Source: Bin25 sp026709415
GTDB lineage: Bacteria > Bacteroidota > Bacteroidia > Flavobacteriales > Flavobacteriaceae
NCBI GenBank assembly: GCA_965200045.1
Contig: OZ241330.1
Coordinates: 2,170,001-2,234,000, forward strand
DNA: 64,000 nt
Reading direction: 5' to 3'
The translations under genes were made by a program, and so were the position numbers. How positions within the stretch are numbered: position 1 is the first letter of the stretch; every line of letters begins with the position of its first letter. The notes under the pieces are model-generated. The model saw only the letters and a program-made list of their open reading frames with translations, did not search any database and had not been told where the DNA came from. Shown here in pieces: positions 8,362 through 18,700 of this stretch.

Positions 8362-10671
8362 ATGGGAAAAATATCTTTTACTGTTTCAGCTAGAACAGCA
8401 AGATTAATTGGGAAAGAAAATTTTTCTAATGCCGGAGGTGCTGTTATTGAGTTAATCAAAAATACTTATGATGCAGACTCAAAAATAGGCGTTGTTATTA
8501 TTGACCCTATTGATGATCAAATATTCATTATAGATGAAGGGAAGGGAATGTCAGAAAAAGAAATTAAAGACCATTGGATGGTTCTAGGAACTGATGATAA
8601 GCTTGATAACCCATTATCCAATACATCTCGAATAAAAACTGGATCTAAAGGTATCGGTCGGTTTGCCATAGACAGATTAGGATCTAAATGTACTATGTTC
8701 ACGAAGCCTTTAAGTAAATCAAACATTCTGAGATGGTCCGTTGATTGGGAAGCCTTCAATAAAAAATCAGCAATTATATCCGATATAAAGGCAAGTTTTG
8801 ATTATACTGAAGAATCAGATATAAGAAGTTTAGCAAAAGATACACTTGCTGATTATGCATTTGATGATGATTTATTTAATGTCTGGAATGAAAATAAAGG
8901 GACTATAATCCATATCACTAATTTAAGAGATCAGTGGAATGATAAATCTGTGGACGGTTTGTATTCCAATTTAGAATTGCTGATTCCTCCTCAAATCACC
9001 TCTAAATTCAATCTGTATTTATATTCTTCTTTGAAACCAAAAGACTATGGAAAAGTGGAATCAACAATATGCGATGACTTTGACTATAAACTAGCTGCTC
9101 ATTGTAATGAAAGAGGTGAATTAAAAATAGAAGTGCATAGAAATGAACTTGACATAGAAATATTGAAGCAAATTGATTTTTATAGCTCTGAAATTGTTCA
9201 AACATCTCCTAATATCTATGGTTATGAGGTATTTCAAAAAGGCTTTTTTATAATTAAGAAAACACTAAAAGAATTGCTTGCGGGATTTAAGGATATAGAT
9301 GATAATCTTAAGGAAATTGGAGCTTTTGAGTTCGAGTTTTATTTCATGAAGCGGGGTGGTGGACAGGAAAAAGATGAAATCAAGAAATATCCGTACAAGA
9401 TTGTGAATTTCAGAGATAGAGCAAAATGGCTTAATGAATTTGGAGGAATTAAACTTTTTAGAGATAATTTCAGAGTGAGACCTTATGGTGAAACGAACAG
9501 TAATTCTTTTGATTGGTTAGATTTAGGAAAAAGGGCATTACAGAATCCGACCGTTACCAGGCCTGGGTATAAAGTAAGACCACAACAATCTTATGGTATA
9601 GTCAAAATTTCCAGACTTCATAATGAACAATTTGAAGATAAATCTGGAAGAGAAGGGATACAAGAAAATGACACCTTTTCTCTGTTTAAAATTATCCTAC
9701 TAGAACTCATCGGGATATTTGAAAAGGATAGGAATCAAATAATGATGGCACTCAAAAAGAATCATGGTCAACGAAATGGAAATGAAAAGGTAAAGAAAGA
9801 GGCCAAGATGAAAGCTAAAGAAAAACAAGGAAATCCAGAATTAAAGACTTCGGACAAAGACACAAAAACACTTGTAGAAGGTGTTTTAGCTTTTGAAGAA
9901 GAAATTGAAGAGCTAAAAGATGAGCAAAAGATGTTGCGAGTTTTGGCAAGTGCTGGAATGATTGTCACCTCTTTTGCTCATGATTTTAAAAATATAAGTG
10001 ATAACATTCTTCCAAGAACCTCGGACCTCAAACTCATCCTTAAAAATTTAATACCAGAAAATCAAATCATTGAATTACCAGAAGATATCAATCCAATGAT
10101 ATTGATTGATGATATCCAAGATCAAGACAAGAAATTAAAGCATTGGCTTGATTTTTCTTTAGGAGCAATAAAGAAAAATAAAAGAACAAGAAGAAGTATT
10201 GATTTAGTCGCCTACCTGAAAAAATTACAAAGATTATGGAATTCCATTCTTGAAAAGAAAAAGATTGTATTTTCGATTGAATACGAAAATCAAAAGGGAT
10301 TGTTTTTTAAAGCACATGAAATAGATTTAGATAGTATCTTCATTAACTTGATTACAAATTCAGTGGATGCCTTTAATCGAGCAGATGCATCTAATGAAAG
10401 AAAAATAGAATTTAGAATTAAATATGACTCTAAAAATGGGATAAATGTAGTTTACGAGGATACTGGACCTGGTTTAGTTGGTGAAATAACTGACCCAAAT
10501 GTAATATTTCAACCATTCTACAGTACGAAAAGGGATGAACATACAGGGGAACAAACGGGCATAGGACTTGGATTGTGGATTTTAAAATCCGTTGTAGATG
10601 AATATAATGGATTGATTCGGCTGACCAAACTAAGACCGGGATTTAAATTATGTATTAATCTACCAACTTAA
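8362..10671 (+). CDS. Tandem GHKL protein: Hsp90-like ATPase plus histidine-kinase-like module
   Basis: 769 aa, soluble, without signal or membrane segments. The N-terminal GHKL domain has an N-box ELIKNTYDAD (about 30-39), a DEGKGM G1 box (58-63) and a GSKGIGRFA G2 box (94-102), as in Hsp90/MORC-type ATPases. After a charged linker (about 475-515) follows a dimerisation helix with SFAHDFKN (His about 540), then a second GHKL domain with INLITNSVDAF (Asn about 666), EDTGPG (about 699-703) and GIGLGLW (about 733). The second half therefore looks like a complete histidine kinase core, and the receiver protein 11 bp downstream is a plausible partner. First gene of a tight operon with receiver, HNH nuclease and methyltransferase. 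Inferred role: sensing or regulatory ATPase of a restriction-like system. Confidence 0.8.
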   Translation: MGKISFTVSARTARLIGKENFSNAGGAVIELIKNTYDADSKIGVVIIDPIDDQIFIIDEGKGMSEKEIKDHWMVLGTDDKLDNPLSNTSRIKTGSKGIGRFAIDRLGSKCTMFTKPLSKSNILRWSVDWEAFNKKSAIISDIKASFDYTEESDIRSLAKDTLADYAFDDDLFNVWNENKGTIIHITNLRDQWNDKSVDGLYSNLELLIPPQITSKFNLYLYSSLKPKDYGKVESTICDDFDYKLAAHCNERGELKIEVHRNELDIEILKQIDFYSSEIVQTSPNIYGYEVFQKGFFIIKKTLKELLAGFKDIDDNLKEIGAFEFEFYFMKRGGGQEKDEIKKYPYKIVNFRDRAKWLNEFGGIKLFRDNFRVRPYGETNSNSFDWLDLGKRALQNPTVTRPGYKVRPQQSYGIVKISRLHNEQFEDKSGREGIQENDTFSLFKIILLELIGIFEKDRNQIMMALKKNHGQRNGNEKVKKEAKMKAKEKQGNPELKTSDKDTKTLVEGVLAFEEEIEELKDEQKMLRVLASAGMIVTSFAHDFKNISDNILPRTSDLKLILKNLIPENQIIELPEDINPMILIDDIQDQDKKLKHWLDFSLGAIKKNKRTRRSIDLVAYLKKLQRLWNSILEKKKIVFSIEYENQKGLFFKAHEIDLDSIFINLITNSVDAFNRADASNERKIEFRIKYDSKNGINVVYEDTGPGLVGEITDPNVIFQPFYSTKRDEHTGEQTGIGLGLWILKSVVDEYNGLIRLTKLRPGFKLCINLPT

Positions 10672-10682
10672 ATGATAGAAAA

Positions 10683-11315
10683 ATGAAATACAAAGTAGTC
10701 TACATTGATGAAGTGGACAGTGAAATCAGATCTTTCAAGCGAAGTGTTAAGTTACGTGCGAATGAAAAATTTGATATCTCGGTAGTAAAACCAAAACCAA
10801 CTATCGAATCCACGGTATCAGAGATTATTAATCAATTTGCTGATGCAGTGGTAGCTGATTTTAGACTTTCTGAAGAAGCTCCAGAAGTTCATTACAACGG
10901 CTCAACTATTATTGAGGAAATATTAAAAATCAGAAAGGATTTTCCTGTATTTATTTTAACATCTTTTGAGGATGATGCAATAGATAAGGGATTTGATGTT
11001 AACATTGTTTACCAGAAAAAAGACATTCTTTCAAACTCCAAGTTTTTTGATAGGGTGGTTAACCAAATTAAAAAGCATAGAGTTAAAATAAAAAATGCTG
11101 AGACTCGAACCCTTGAATTAATTAAAAAAAGAGAACAGAAACAATTATCTCAGCAGGAAGAGTATGAACTTTTAGAATTAGACCAATTTATTGAAGAAAG
11201 ATTGGATCAAAGAGGTTTAATTACCAAAGATTTAAAAACAATCACAAATTCAAAGAGACTTAAGTCTTTATTAGACAAGGCAGATAAGATTCTTGAAGAG
11301 ATTAAGAAAAAATGA
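10683..11315 (+). CDS. Receiver-domain protein with C-terminal coiled coil
   Basis: 210 aa. The first 120 residues have the CheY-like layout: acidic residue VVYIDE (D9), phospho-acceptor position VVADFRL (D59), FILTSF (T93/S94) and VYQKK (K112), all at the expected places. Instead of a DNA-binding domain the rest (about 125-210) is charged, helical and coiled-coil-like. It sits between the tandem GHKL protein (11 bp) and the HNH nuclease (1 bp). It is probably phosphorylated by the former and passes the signal by protein contact rather than by transcription. Receiver identity is fairly sure; output is unknown. Confidence 0.72.
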   Translation: MKYKVVYIDEVDSEIRSFKRSVKLRANEKFDISVVKPKPTIESTVSEIINQFADAVVADFRLSEEAPEVHYNGSTIIEEILKIRKDFPVFILTSFEDDAIDKGFDVNIVYQKKDILSNSKFFDRVVNQIKKHRVKIKNAETRTLELIKKREQKQLSQQEEYELLELDQFIEERLDQRGLITKDLKTITNSKRLKSLLDKADKILEEIKKK

Positions 11316-11316
11316 A

Positions 11317-11883
11317 ATGATAGAAGAGCAATTGTTCAGAAAAGAAAGTCCCAAGCGAACCTATCAAGGTCTAGAATTAAAACCATATTCGAAATACAAA
11401 ACGAAACTTGCTGAGGATTTTAATCACAAATGCGGTTACACGGATTGTAATCATGTTTGGTTCGGAGGTATTAGAAATTTTCATATCGACCATCTGAAAC
11501 CGAAATCTAAGTACCCCCATCTAGAAACAAAATATTCTAATTTGGTATACTCTTGTCCGCCTATTAATATTGCAAAAAGTGATGATGACTTTGATTATTT
11601 AGACCCATGTGATGATGATTTGAATAAACATTTTTATAGAACTAAAACTGGTGAAATATTTCCTTTTAAGCATTCTAATCGGGCTAAATACATGTATTAC
11701 AAGTTAAAGCTATATCTCAAAAAATATTCGATAATATACATGCTAGAGGAGATTAGAAATAAAATGACAAAACTTGAACTAGTAATAAAGTCGATTGAGG
11801 ATACTCAAGAAGTTTCTAAAATCAAAGGAATTAAAAATGACCTTACCAATGTGTTTTTCGAGTATTTGAAATATTTAGAGTAA
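11317..11883 (+). CDS. HNH endonuclease
   Basis: 188 aa from ATG 11317; an in-frame TTG at 11293 would overlap the upstream gene and is less likely. The nuclease core is compact: CGYTDC as the first metal or structural cysteine pair, FHIDHLKPKSK as the HxxH-type catalytic strand, and NLVYSCPPINIAKSD as the second half, as in small HNH proteins related to the TIGR02646/PtuB group found beside ATPases in defence loci. It lies 1 bp after the receiver gene and 4 bp before the methyltransferase. It is the obvious cutting component of this operon. Confidence 0.72.
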   Translation: MIEEQLFRKESPKRTYQGLELKPYSKYKTKLAEDFNHKCGYTDCNHVWFGGIRNFHIDHLKPKSKYPHLETKYSNLVYSCPPINIAKSDDDFDYLDPCDDDLNKHFYRTKTGEIFPFKHSNRAKYMYYKLKLYLKKYSIIYMLEEIRNKMTKLELVIKSIEDTQEVSKIKGIKNDLTNVFFEYLKYLE

Positions 11884-11887
11884 ATCA

Positions 11888-13507
11888 TTGAATAAAAAAC
11901 AATTAGGATCTTTTTATACTCCGCAAAGGTTAGCAAATTTTATTGTTAACTATTGTTTCTCTAGATTAAATAGAGCCTCAATTTCAGTGTTAGAACCTTG
12001 TGTTGGTGATGGTGCATTTATTGAGGCGTTTAATCAATCTCATTTACTAAAAAAATATAACAATATCGAGTTACATGTTGTAGAAATAATCAATGAAGAA
12101 TTAAACAAAGCGATTCAAAAAAATGACGACAGTCAAATTAATCTAACAACTTACAACCAAGATTATCTTTCTTTTCATTATGAAAAAAAAGATACGTATT
12201 CTCTTGTCATTGGAAATCCTCCCTATTTAAAAGACAACCTATTAACAGAAGAGCAAAAAGATTTAGCTATAGATATTCATCTCAGCCAAAATCTATCTAT
12301 AAAGCGAATCAACAATATCTGGACAGCTTTTCTAGTCAGTACTATTTCAAAATTAGAAGATGATGGAATTTTAGCTTTTGTTCTCCCTTTAGAACTTCTT
12401 CAAGTTAAATTCACTATTGGAATTAGGGACTTTTTGAAACAATCTTTTACTAGGATTGAGATATTTATGTTTGATAAATTACAATTTCAAGAATGTAAAG
12501 GCCAAGATACAATCTTATTGATAGGATTCAAAAATCATAAGCACGAGGGAATTCATTACACTACAATAGGTTCAATTGATGACTTAGAATCTGAAAGATT
12601 TAACCTAAAACAAAACTTGACTGTATCCAATTCTAATAAAAAGTGGACGCATCATTTTATTTCAAGTGATGAATATTCTTTTCTTGAAGAATTAAGAGAT
12701 AAACTAAATCGTATTAATGACTTAGTGGATAACAAAACTGGGATTGTAACAGCAGCAAACGATTTCTTTATAGTAAATGAGGGCATTATTAATCAATATC
12801 AGTTACAAAATTATGCCAAGCCAATTATTAGAAAAGGACATTTTATAAATGGTTCATTAACGTTTAACAAGAAAGATTTTATGTGTTTGGCAACTAAACA
12901 CAAGCCAGTTTACCTATTGGATTTTAATTCGGTAAATCCAAAAAGACTTTCTAATGGAGTGAAAAAATACCTTCAAAAAGGAGAATTACAAGAATTACAT
13001 TTAAGATATAAATGCAGAAAAAGAAAACATTGGTATCAGATTCCATATAAAATGGATTTTGGAGAATCATTATTTTTTAAAAGAGCGCATGAATACCCTA
13101 AGCTACTTAAAAATGAAACCCATATTCTCGTCACTGATAATGCTTATGTTGTAAATACAAAGCAAGGAATTGAAATAGACGACTTTATTTATTCATTTTA
13201 TAACTCATTAACCTTAGTTTTTGCCGAATTAGAAGGGCGATACTATGGTGGTGGTGTTTTGGAATTAACCCCAAATGAATTCAGAAAACTACCATTACCC
13301 CTGACTAAAGTTGGTGATTTTGATAGTTATGCAGAAAGCTTCAAAAATAAATCAAGTATCACAGAAGTATTGAACAGATTTAACCCACACATTTTAAATT
13401 CTACTTTGGGACTTACAACTGAGGAAATAATGAAAATCGAAAGTATTCGAAAAAAATTAATAAATAAAAGGCATCGAAAAAAAAACAAAAGCCCAATGAA
13501 CTCCTAA
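11888..13507 (+). CDS. N6-adenine DNA methyltransferase, TaqI/Eco57I-like
   Basis: 539 aa from a TTG start, the only start that keeps the typical N-terminus QLGSFYTPQRLANFIVNY. Motif I is VLEPCVGDGAF (AdoMet binding) and motif IV is VIGNPPY (adenine methylation). The C-terminal half (about 270-480) resembles TaqI-like target-recognition domains, with ELEGRYYGGGVLELTPNEFRKLPL near the end. It would methylate host DNA at a specific site. Paired with the HNH nuclease 4 bp upstream it forms a plausible restriction-modification pair, with the GHKL and receiver genes as unusual extra members of the operon. Confidence 0.82.
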   Translation: MNKKQLGSFYTPQRLANFIVNYCFSRLNRASISVLEPCVGDGAFIEAFNQSHLLKKYNNIELHVVEIINEELNKAIQKNDDSQINLTTYNQDYLSFHYEKKDTYSLVIGNPPYLKDNLLTEEQKDLAIDIHLSQNLSIKRINNIWTAFLVSTISKLEDDGILAFVLPLELLQVKFTIGIRDFLKQSFTRIEIFMFDKLQFQECKGQDTILLIGFKNHKHEGIHYTTIGSIDDLESERFNLKQNLTVSNSNKKWTHHFISSDEYSFLEELRDKLNRINDLVDNKTGIVTAANDFFIVNEGIINQYQLQNYAKPIIRKGHFINGSLTFNKKDFMCLATKHKPVYLLDFNSVNPKRLSNGVKKYLQKGELQELHLRYKCRKRKHWYQIPYKMDFGESLFFKRAHEYPKLLKNETHILVTDNAYVVNTKQGIEIDDFIYSFYNSLTLVFAELEGRYYGGGVLELTPNEFRKLPLPLTKVGDFDSYAESFKNKSSITEVLNRFNPHILNSTLGLTTEEIMKIESIRKKLINKRHRKKNKSPMNS

Positions 13508-13720
13508 TCAACGAATAGCCTTTGTTCGATTTTATAAATTTTTGATTGATAACCTCTCTTAAATCCTTATATTGATATCAAATTACCACAAGTCTGAAAA
13601 TTTGCTTTTTTCATGGATTTAATATTAGCATTTTATTTAAATATATTATGAAACTATACTTGGAATGCTCCTATTTTTGGGTAACCGTACAACATATGTT
13701 ATGCACTAAAATTCCCCATT

Positions 13721-15436
13721 TTATTCATCTTCAACTTTCCATATGGACATTGCATTTGTAAATAGAAACTCAGCACGATTTTGTATTTCTTGTTCGTTCC
13801 ACTCTTGTTTGTCTAAATAGGGAGCAAGTGTTTCAATTCCACCTGAATAGTACCTCAAACCTCCGTGTCTCTCAGATCCCTTTTTTTTAGTCTCCCAGTT
13901 GGAATCTCTAATTGAAGCATTTAAAGATTGAGTAATGATTGATAAATTTCCCAGCGTTTTCAGTTTTAAATTCCTGAAATCTTTATCCTCTTGCATTGGC
14001 ACATTTGCCCACTGATTTTCCCATCTTTTTGGCATTAAATGTTCTAAACTATATTGACTAATACCTAAAAGTTGGGTTGCTTGCCTTTGTTGATCTCTAA
14101 TTCTAGATTCCAAAAAATAAATTATTCCTCTCGATTGCTGGTTAATCAAAACTGATTTATGGAAACCTTCTTTTAATTTTCTATCATTGGGCAAATAATT
14201 TACTTCATCATTGCGATTACTTAAATACTCTCTAAATTGCTCTTTTGATATAACGCCACTTGATATTAACCTATCTGTAAAAAATTGATTATAGTTTTTA
14301 TTAGTTGCTTTTACCACGATTCTTCTCATTACGTAGCACTCTATAAACTCAAATAACTCATTTCTCTGATTTTCATCTGCTACATTTTTCAGAACAAACA
14401 AAACATAAGGAATTAGTGTAGAAGTATCTAAGCCAAAAATAATTGCGTTTATTCTTTCAATTCCAAAATCACGGGTCAGTTGTTTCGAAGTAATATCATA
14501 ATCAAAGTTCTCTTTGAAGAGATTTGCGTACTCTTTTATTTCAATTAACAACTCTCCTTTATCCAAGTTATATTCCCTAATTATTTTTTTGTATGACTCA
14601 AAAAGTATCTCAACTTTTGAGAACTCAATTTTGTCCTCTGTTCTTATTGTTAGTTCGCCTTGATAAATTTTAATTTGTAGATACGAATAAAAAAACAAGT
14701 CAATAAATGCTCTTCTCAAACGCCCTGTTGTCATTTCTCTGTCCCAATAGTTTTTAGTTTCATTATCTTTTTCAAAAACATTTTTCCAATACGTCTCATA
14801 ATCGTCTATATCATTTCTGTTGAAAAAATAGTTTTTTAATAATTCAGCCGTTGTTAGCCTAACTCCAAGCGAATTTATTGTATCAAAAATCTGTTGTTCA
14901 TCCTCCTGTTCGTCTAAATCAATGGCAACGAACATTATGTTATTTAAAATCTTTTGTCTATCTAACTTTTCAAGATTTAATTTATCTTTAAAAAAGTTGT
15001 AAGCTTTAAGGATATTATCTTTACTTTCAATTTCTTCCAATTCTCTAAAGTTTAAAACTCTTTGAAAAGATTCAATGTCATTATGATTATGCCATAAAGC
15101 CAATTCTCCATTTTCAAGTTTGAAGAGCCTTTCAAAAGAAAAGTTTCTATCCGTTTTTAAACACAAAACTTTAAAAAAGATAATTAGTGTGGTGAACCTT
15201 TGCTGTCCATCAATCAAAGTTCGGACATCACTAACTTCATTTGAAGGGGTCTTTTGTTGTTTTAAGATTACAGAGCCTAAAAAATGGGGTTTGTTAGATG
15301 CAGTCATCAACTCCATATCTTCCAAAAGTCTTTCCCATTGTTTCTCACTCCAAACATAGGCTCTTTGAAAAAAAGGTATCTCTAAAACCCTATTCCCATT
15401 AAAAATGTCATTGATCGTTCTTTTACCAGCTTCCAT
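13721..15436 (-). CDS. GmrSD-like DUF262/DUF1524 modification-dependent nuclease
   Basis: 571 aa. The N-terminal DUF262 part shows EIPFFQRAYVW (about 19-29) and LIDGQQRFTTL (about 74-84), the ParB/Srx-like NTPase signature of GmrS. The C-terminal DUF1524 part shows SLEHLMPK and TLGNLSIITQSLNASIRDS, the HNH-like GmrD nuclease region. In the family (GmrSD/BrxU type IV enzymes) the fused protein cuts phage DNA with glucosylated or other modified cytosines. It runs convergently to the 8362-13507 operon, with about 210 bp between stops, so it is a separate transcription unit in the same defence island. Confidence 0.82.
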   Translation of the reverse strand: MEAGKRTINDIFNGNRVLEIPFFQRAYVWSEKQWERLLEDMELMTASNKPHFLGSVILKQQKTPSNEVSDVRTLIDGQQRFTTLIIFFKVLCLKTDRNFSFERLFKLENGELALWHNHNDIESFQRVLNFRELEEIESKDNILKAYNFFKDKLNLEKLDRQKILNNIMFVAIDLDEQEDEQQIFDTINSLGVRLTTAELLKNYFFNRNDIDDYETYWKNVFEKDNETKNYWDREMTTGRLRRAFIDLFFYSYLQIKIYQGELTIRTEDKIEFSKVEILFESYKKIIREYNLDKGELLIEIKEYANLFKENFDYDITSKQLTRDFGIERINAIIFGLDTSTLIPYVLFVLKNVADENQRNELFEFIECYVMRRIVVKATNKNYNQFFTDRLISSGVISKEQFREYLSNRNDEVNYLPNDRKLKEGFHKSVLINQQSRGIIYFLESRIRDQQRQATQLLGISQYSLEHLMPKRWENQWANVPMQEDKDFRNLKLKTLGNLSIITQSLNASIRDSNWETKKKGSERHGGLRYYSGGIETLAPYLDKQEWNEQEIQNRAEFLFTNAMSIWKVEDE

Positions 15437-15737
15437 AGAATATTTAATGCTTTTTATTTATTTCGTTAATATTTCACAAATTACTTTTCAGAGTTAAGGC
15501 ATCGTCTTTGTAGTTCATAACATATTCGCTTTATTGATAGGCAATGAAAGTAAAATCAAATATCGCGGAATGCAAATTGGCATGATGTAATTCCCAAGTA
15601 ATCAGCTTAAAAATATCTATCCATTACCATTCCTTTTGACTTAACAACATATCTTTATCTCCCTCATTATAGTTTTATAACATTACCCTTTTCGTTAAAT
15701 TTCCGCCACCTATTGGTGATTCTTAAAACTTTACAAC
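15437..15737. other. Intergenic region
   Basis: About 300 bp between the DUF262 gene start and the stop of the hybrid two-component regulator. It should contain the promoter of the DUF262 gene. I see no gene, repeat or clear promoter in it. Confidence 0.3.
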
Positions 15738-18700
15738 TCAGTTGATGATTAGTTCACCTGTTTGATTTAAGTAATAGGATGCTGCTACATTGAATTTTTC
15801 TTTAAAACATTTTCTAAAATAGGTGACATCTCTAAAACCTGTTTTGTAGCAGACTTCATTGACATTATATCTTTTTTGTTTTAATAGTTCAACCGCGACA
15901 GATAATCGAAAGTCTCGAATGAATTGATTCGGGCTTTTTCCTGTGATAGCTTTCACTCGCCGATAAAGATGCACCCGACTCAATCCCAGTGCTTTGCTGG
16001 TCTTTTGAACATTTAGATCGGGATCTTCAATGTTTTTTCTCAGATATTCCGAAAGTCGAATAAAAAACTGTTGTTGTGAAGTCGAATTGTTGATATCGTT
16101 TTTATTGAGCAGTATTCTTTGCCTCGAATAATCAATAATATTCATTTTGGTATTGATGAGATTGCTAACCTTTGATTTGATGACCTGAATATCAAATGGT
16201 TTGGTTATAAAATCATCAGCCCCAATTTCATAGCTATCGATTTGAGTTTTATCACCAACTCTTGCCGTTATCAGAACGATGGGAATGTGGTTGGTTTTCG
16301 AATTTGATTTTAATTCTTTACACAAATCGATTCCTGAGACTTCAGGCATCATAATATCTGAAATGATTAAATCAGGGAGTTCTTTTTTAGCTATTTCGAT
16401 GCCTTCTTTTCCATTGGAGGCCGTTAAAACATCATATTTTGAAGAAAATATCAGAGAAATAAATTTTCTCAATTCATCTTCATCTTCCACCACCAAAATT
16501 TTAGTCTTTTCAAGGTTTGGGACATCGGCACCATTGGTACTTTCAGCTTCAAAGATCCCTTTATAAATTTTAAAATTGATATCGGATTGCATCTTCACCG
16601 ATACTTTATCTTCATTTTGATAGGCATCAAAAGCTGGAATGCTCACTGTAAAACTGGTGTACTTGCCCACCTGACTGTCCATACTTATTTTTCCTTGGTG
16701 TAATTGAACCAAATCTTTGACAAATGAAAGCCCAATGCCACTGCCTGATTTTTTTATATCGGGTTCTTGATTGGCTTGGTAAAATCGATTAAAGATATTT
16801 TCTTTATCCGCATGGTTAATTCCCCCTCCAGTATTATATACCTTAATATCAATCCACTCTTTTTTATCTCTTTCTTTTTGATGTGCCTCTATTTTAATTA
16901 CGCCTCCTCTTTCGGTATGCTTGAAAGCATTGGATAATAAATTGTACATCACTTTTTCTATCTTGTCTTTATCATACCAAATTTCGATATTGGAAATATC
17001 TGAATTCACTGAATATTTTACTTCACTGGTAATGGCTAAATGTTTGAATGACAAAGCGATGTTCTCAATGCACGGTAGAAAATAATCATATTTAACAACC
17101 AAAGACATCTTCCCAGTGCTCAATTTTCTGAAATCCATCAATTGATTGATCAAACGAAGCATCAGATTAACATTTTTTCGAATCAATTCTAAGTGATAAA
17201 CGTACTCCATGTTTTTGATCTTTGACTTTAATTCTTGAAGAGGACCAAGGATTAAAGTCAATGGCGTTCTAAAATCATGAGCGATATTGGTGAAATACTG
17301 GAGTTCTAATTTGTTTAGATTCTCTAGCTGTTGTTTTTCAAGTTTTTCAAGTTTTAGTTTGTTTTCTAAATTCAGTTTTATCAAAAAGTATTTTCTGACA
17401 CCTAGCACCAATAAAATGAAAACGATTCCATAAATGATGTAAGCTAGTGGCGTTAACCAAATGAATGGGTTTTTTATGATGGTTAAAGAAGCGTATTGAT
17501 CATCCCAAAGACCATTTTTATTAGCCGCTTTTACTTTAAACGTATAGGTTCCAGGAGATAAATTAGAATACGAGGCAAATCTTCTCTGACCTACATAATT
17601 CCAATCGGTTTCTAAACCTTCGAGCTTGTAGGCATATTGAGTCGTTCCCATTTCTCGATAATTTAATGCGGCATATTCAATAGTGAATATATTTTGTCTT
17701 GGCCTGAACTCAATGGTATCAGTTTGTGTCAAAGGTTGACTAAGTATTCCACTTTCATCACCAACGGCAATTTCTTTATTGAATAGTTTGAGTCTCTTTA
17801 ATTGAATAGAAGGTATGTTTTGACTATTGATTAATCTTTGAGGATCAAAACTCAGCAGACCGTTAAATCCTCCAAAAAACAGTTGATTGTTTGAATGTTC
17901 AAACGAAGAAGATTTATTGAATTCTGATATAGGTAATTCATTTCGTAAATCATAAACTTCAAACGTATCGTCTTTGGGATTGTATTTTGTCAAACTAGCT
18001 GGAGAGGATAGCCATAGATGATTCAAATAGTCTTCTTCAATTCGATAGACGATATTGTTGGTGTCTCCATGGGAAGTTTTTACATCAACCAATTGCCCGT
18101 TTTTAAATGAGAATGCATTTAATCCGCCATTAGAGCCAATCCATAAATGGCCATTTTCATCTTCATGGATGTCATTGATTGTATTATGATTGATGGTATT
18201 AGGGTATTCATTGCTTTGATAAAAAGTCAATTTTTCAGGATCATACAATATCAGACCAAAGTTTTGGGTTCCCAACCATAGATTTTCTTTAGAATCGCGT
18301 AAAATAGAATTAACGACGACATTATCATGGTTCAAATCTATTTTTTCCACATCGGTAAAAGATTGATCAAAGCGAAACAATCCCGAGTTTGTGGCTGCCC
18401 ATATTTTACTATCTAAATCTTCATACAATTCAATAATGCTCTTTTGTCCTGAATAGAAATACCGAGTCCCTTGATCAAACTCAAATTTTTCCATTCGATT
18501 CTGATTAAAATCAAGTTTTAATAATCCACTAGAGTGCGTACCAATCCATAAATTATTTTCAGAATCTAATAATAAGGATTTGATGGTTTGAGCTTCAATA
18601 GATTCATTTCCAAAAGATGTTATATGACTAAACGATTCATTTTGGAAATCATAATAATTCAATCCACCACCTTCGGTACCAATCCACAAATTACCCACAT

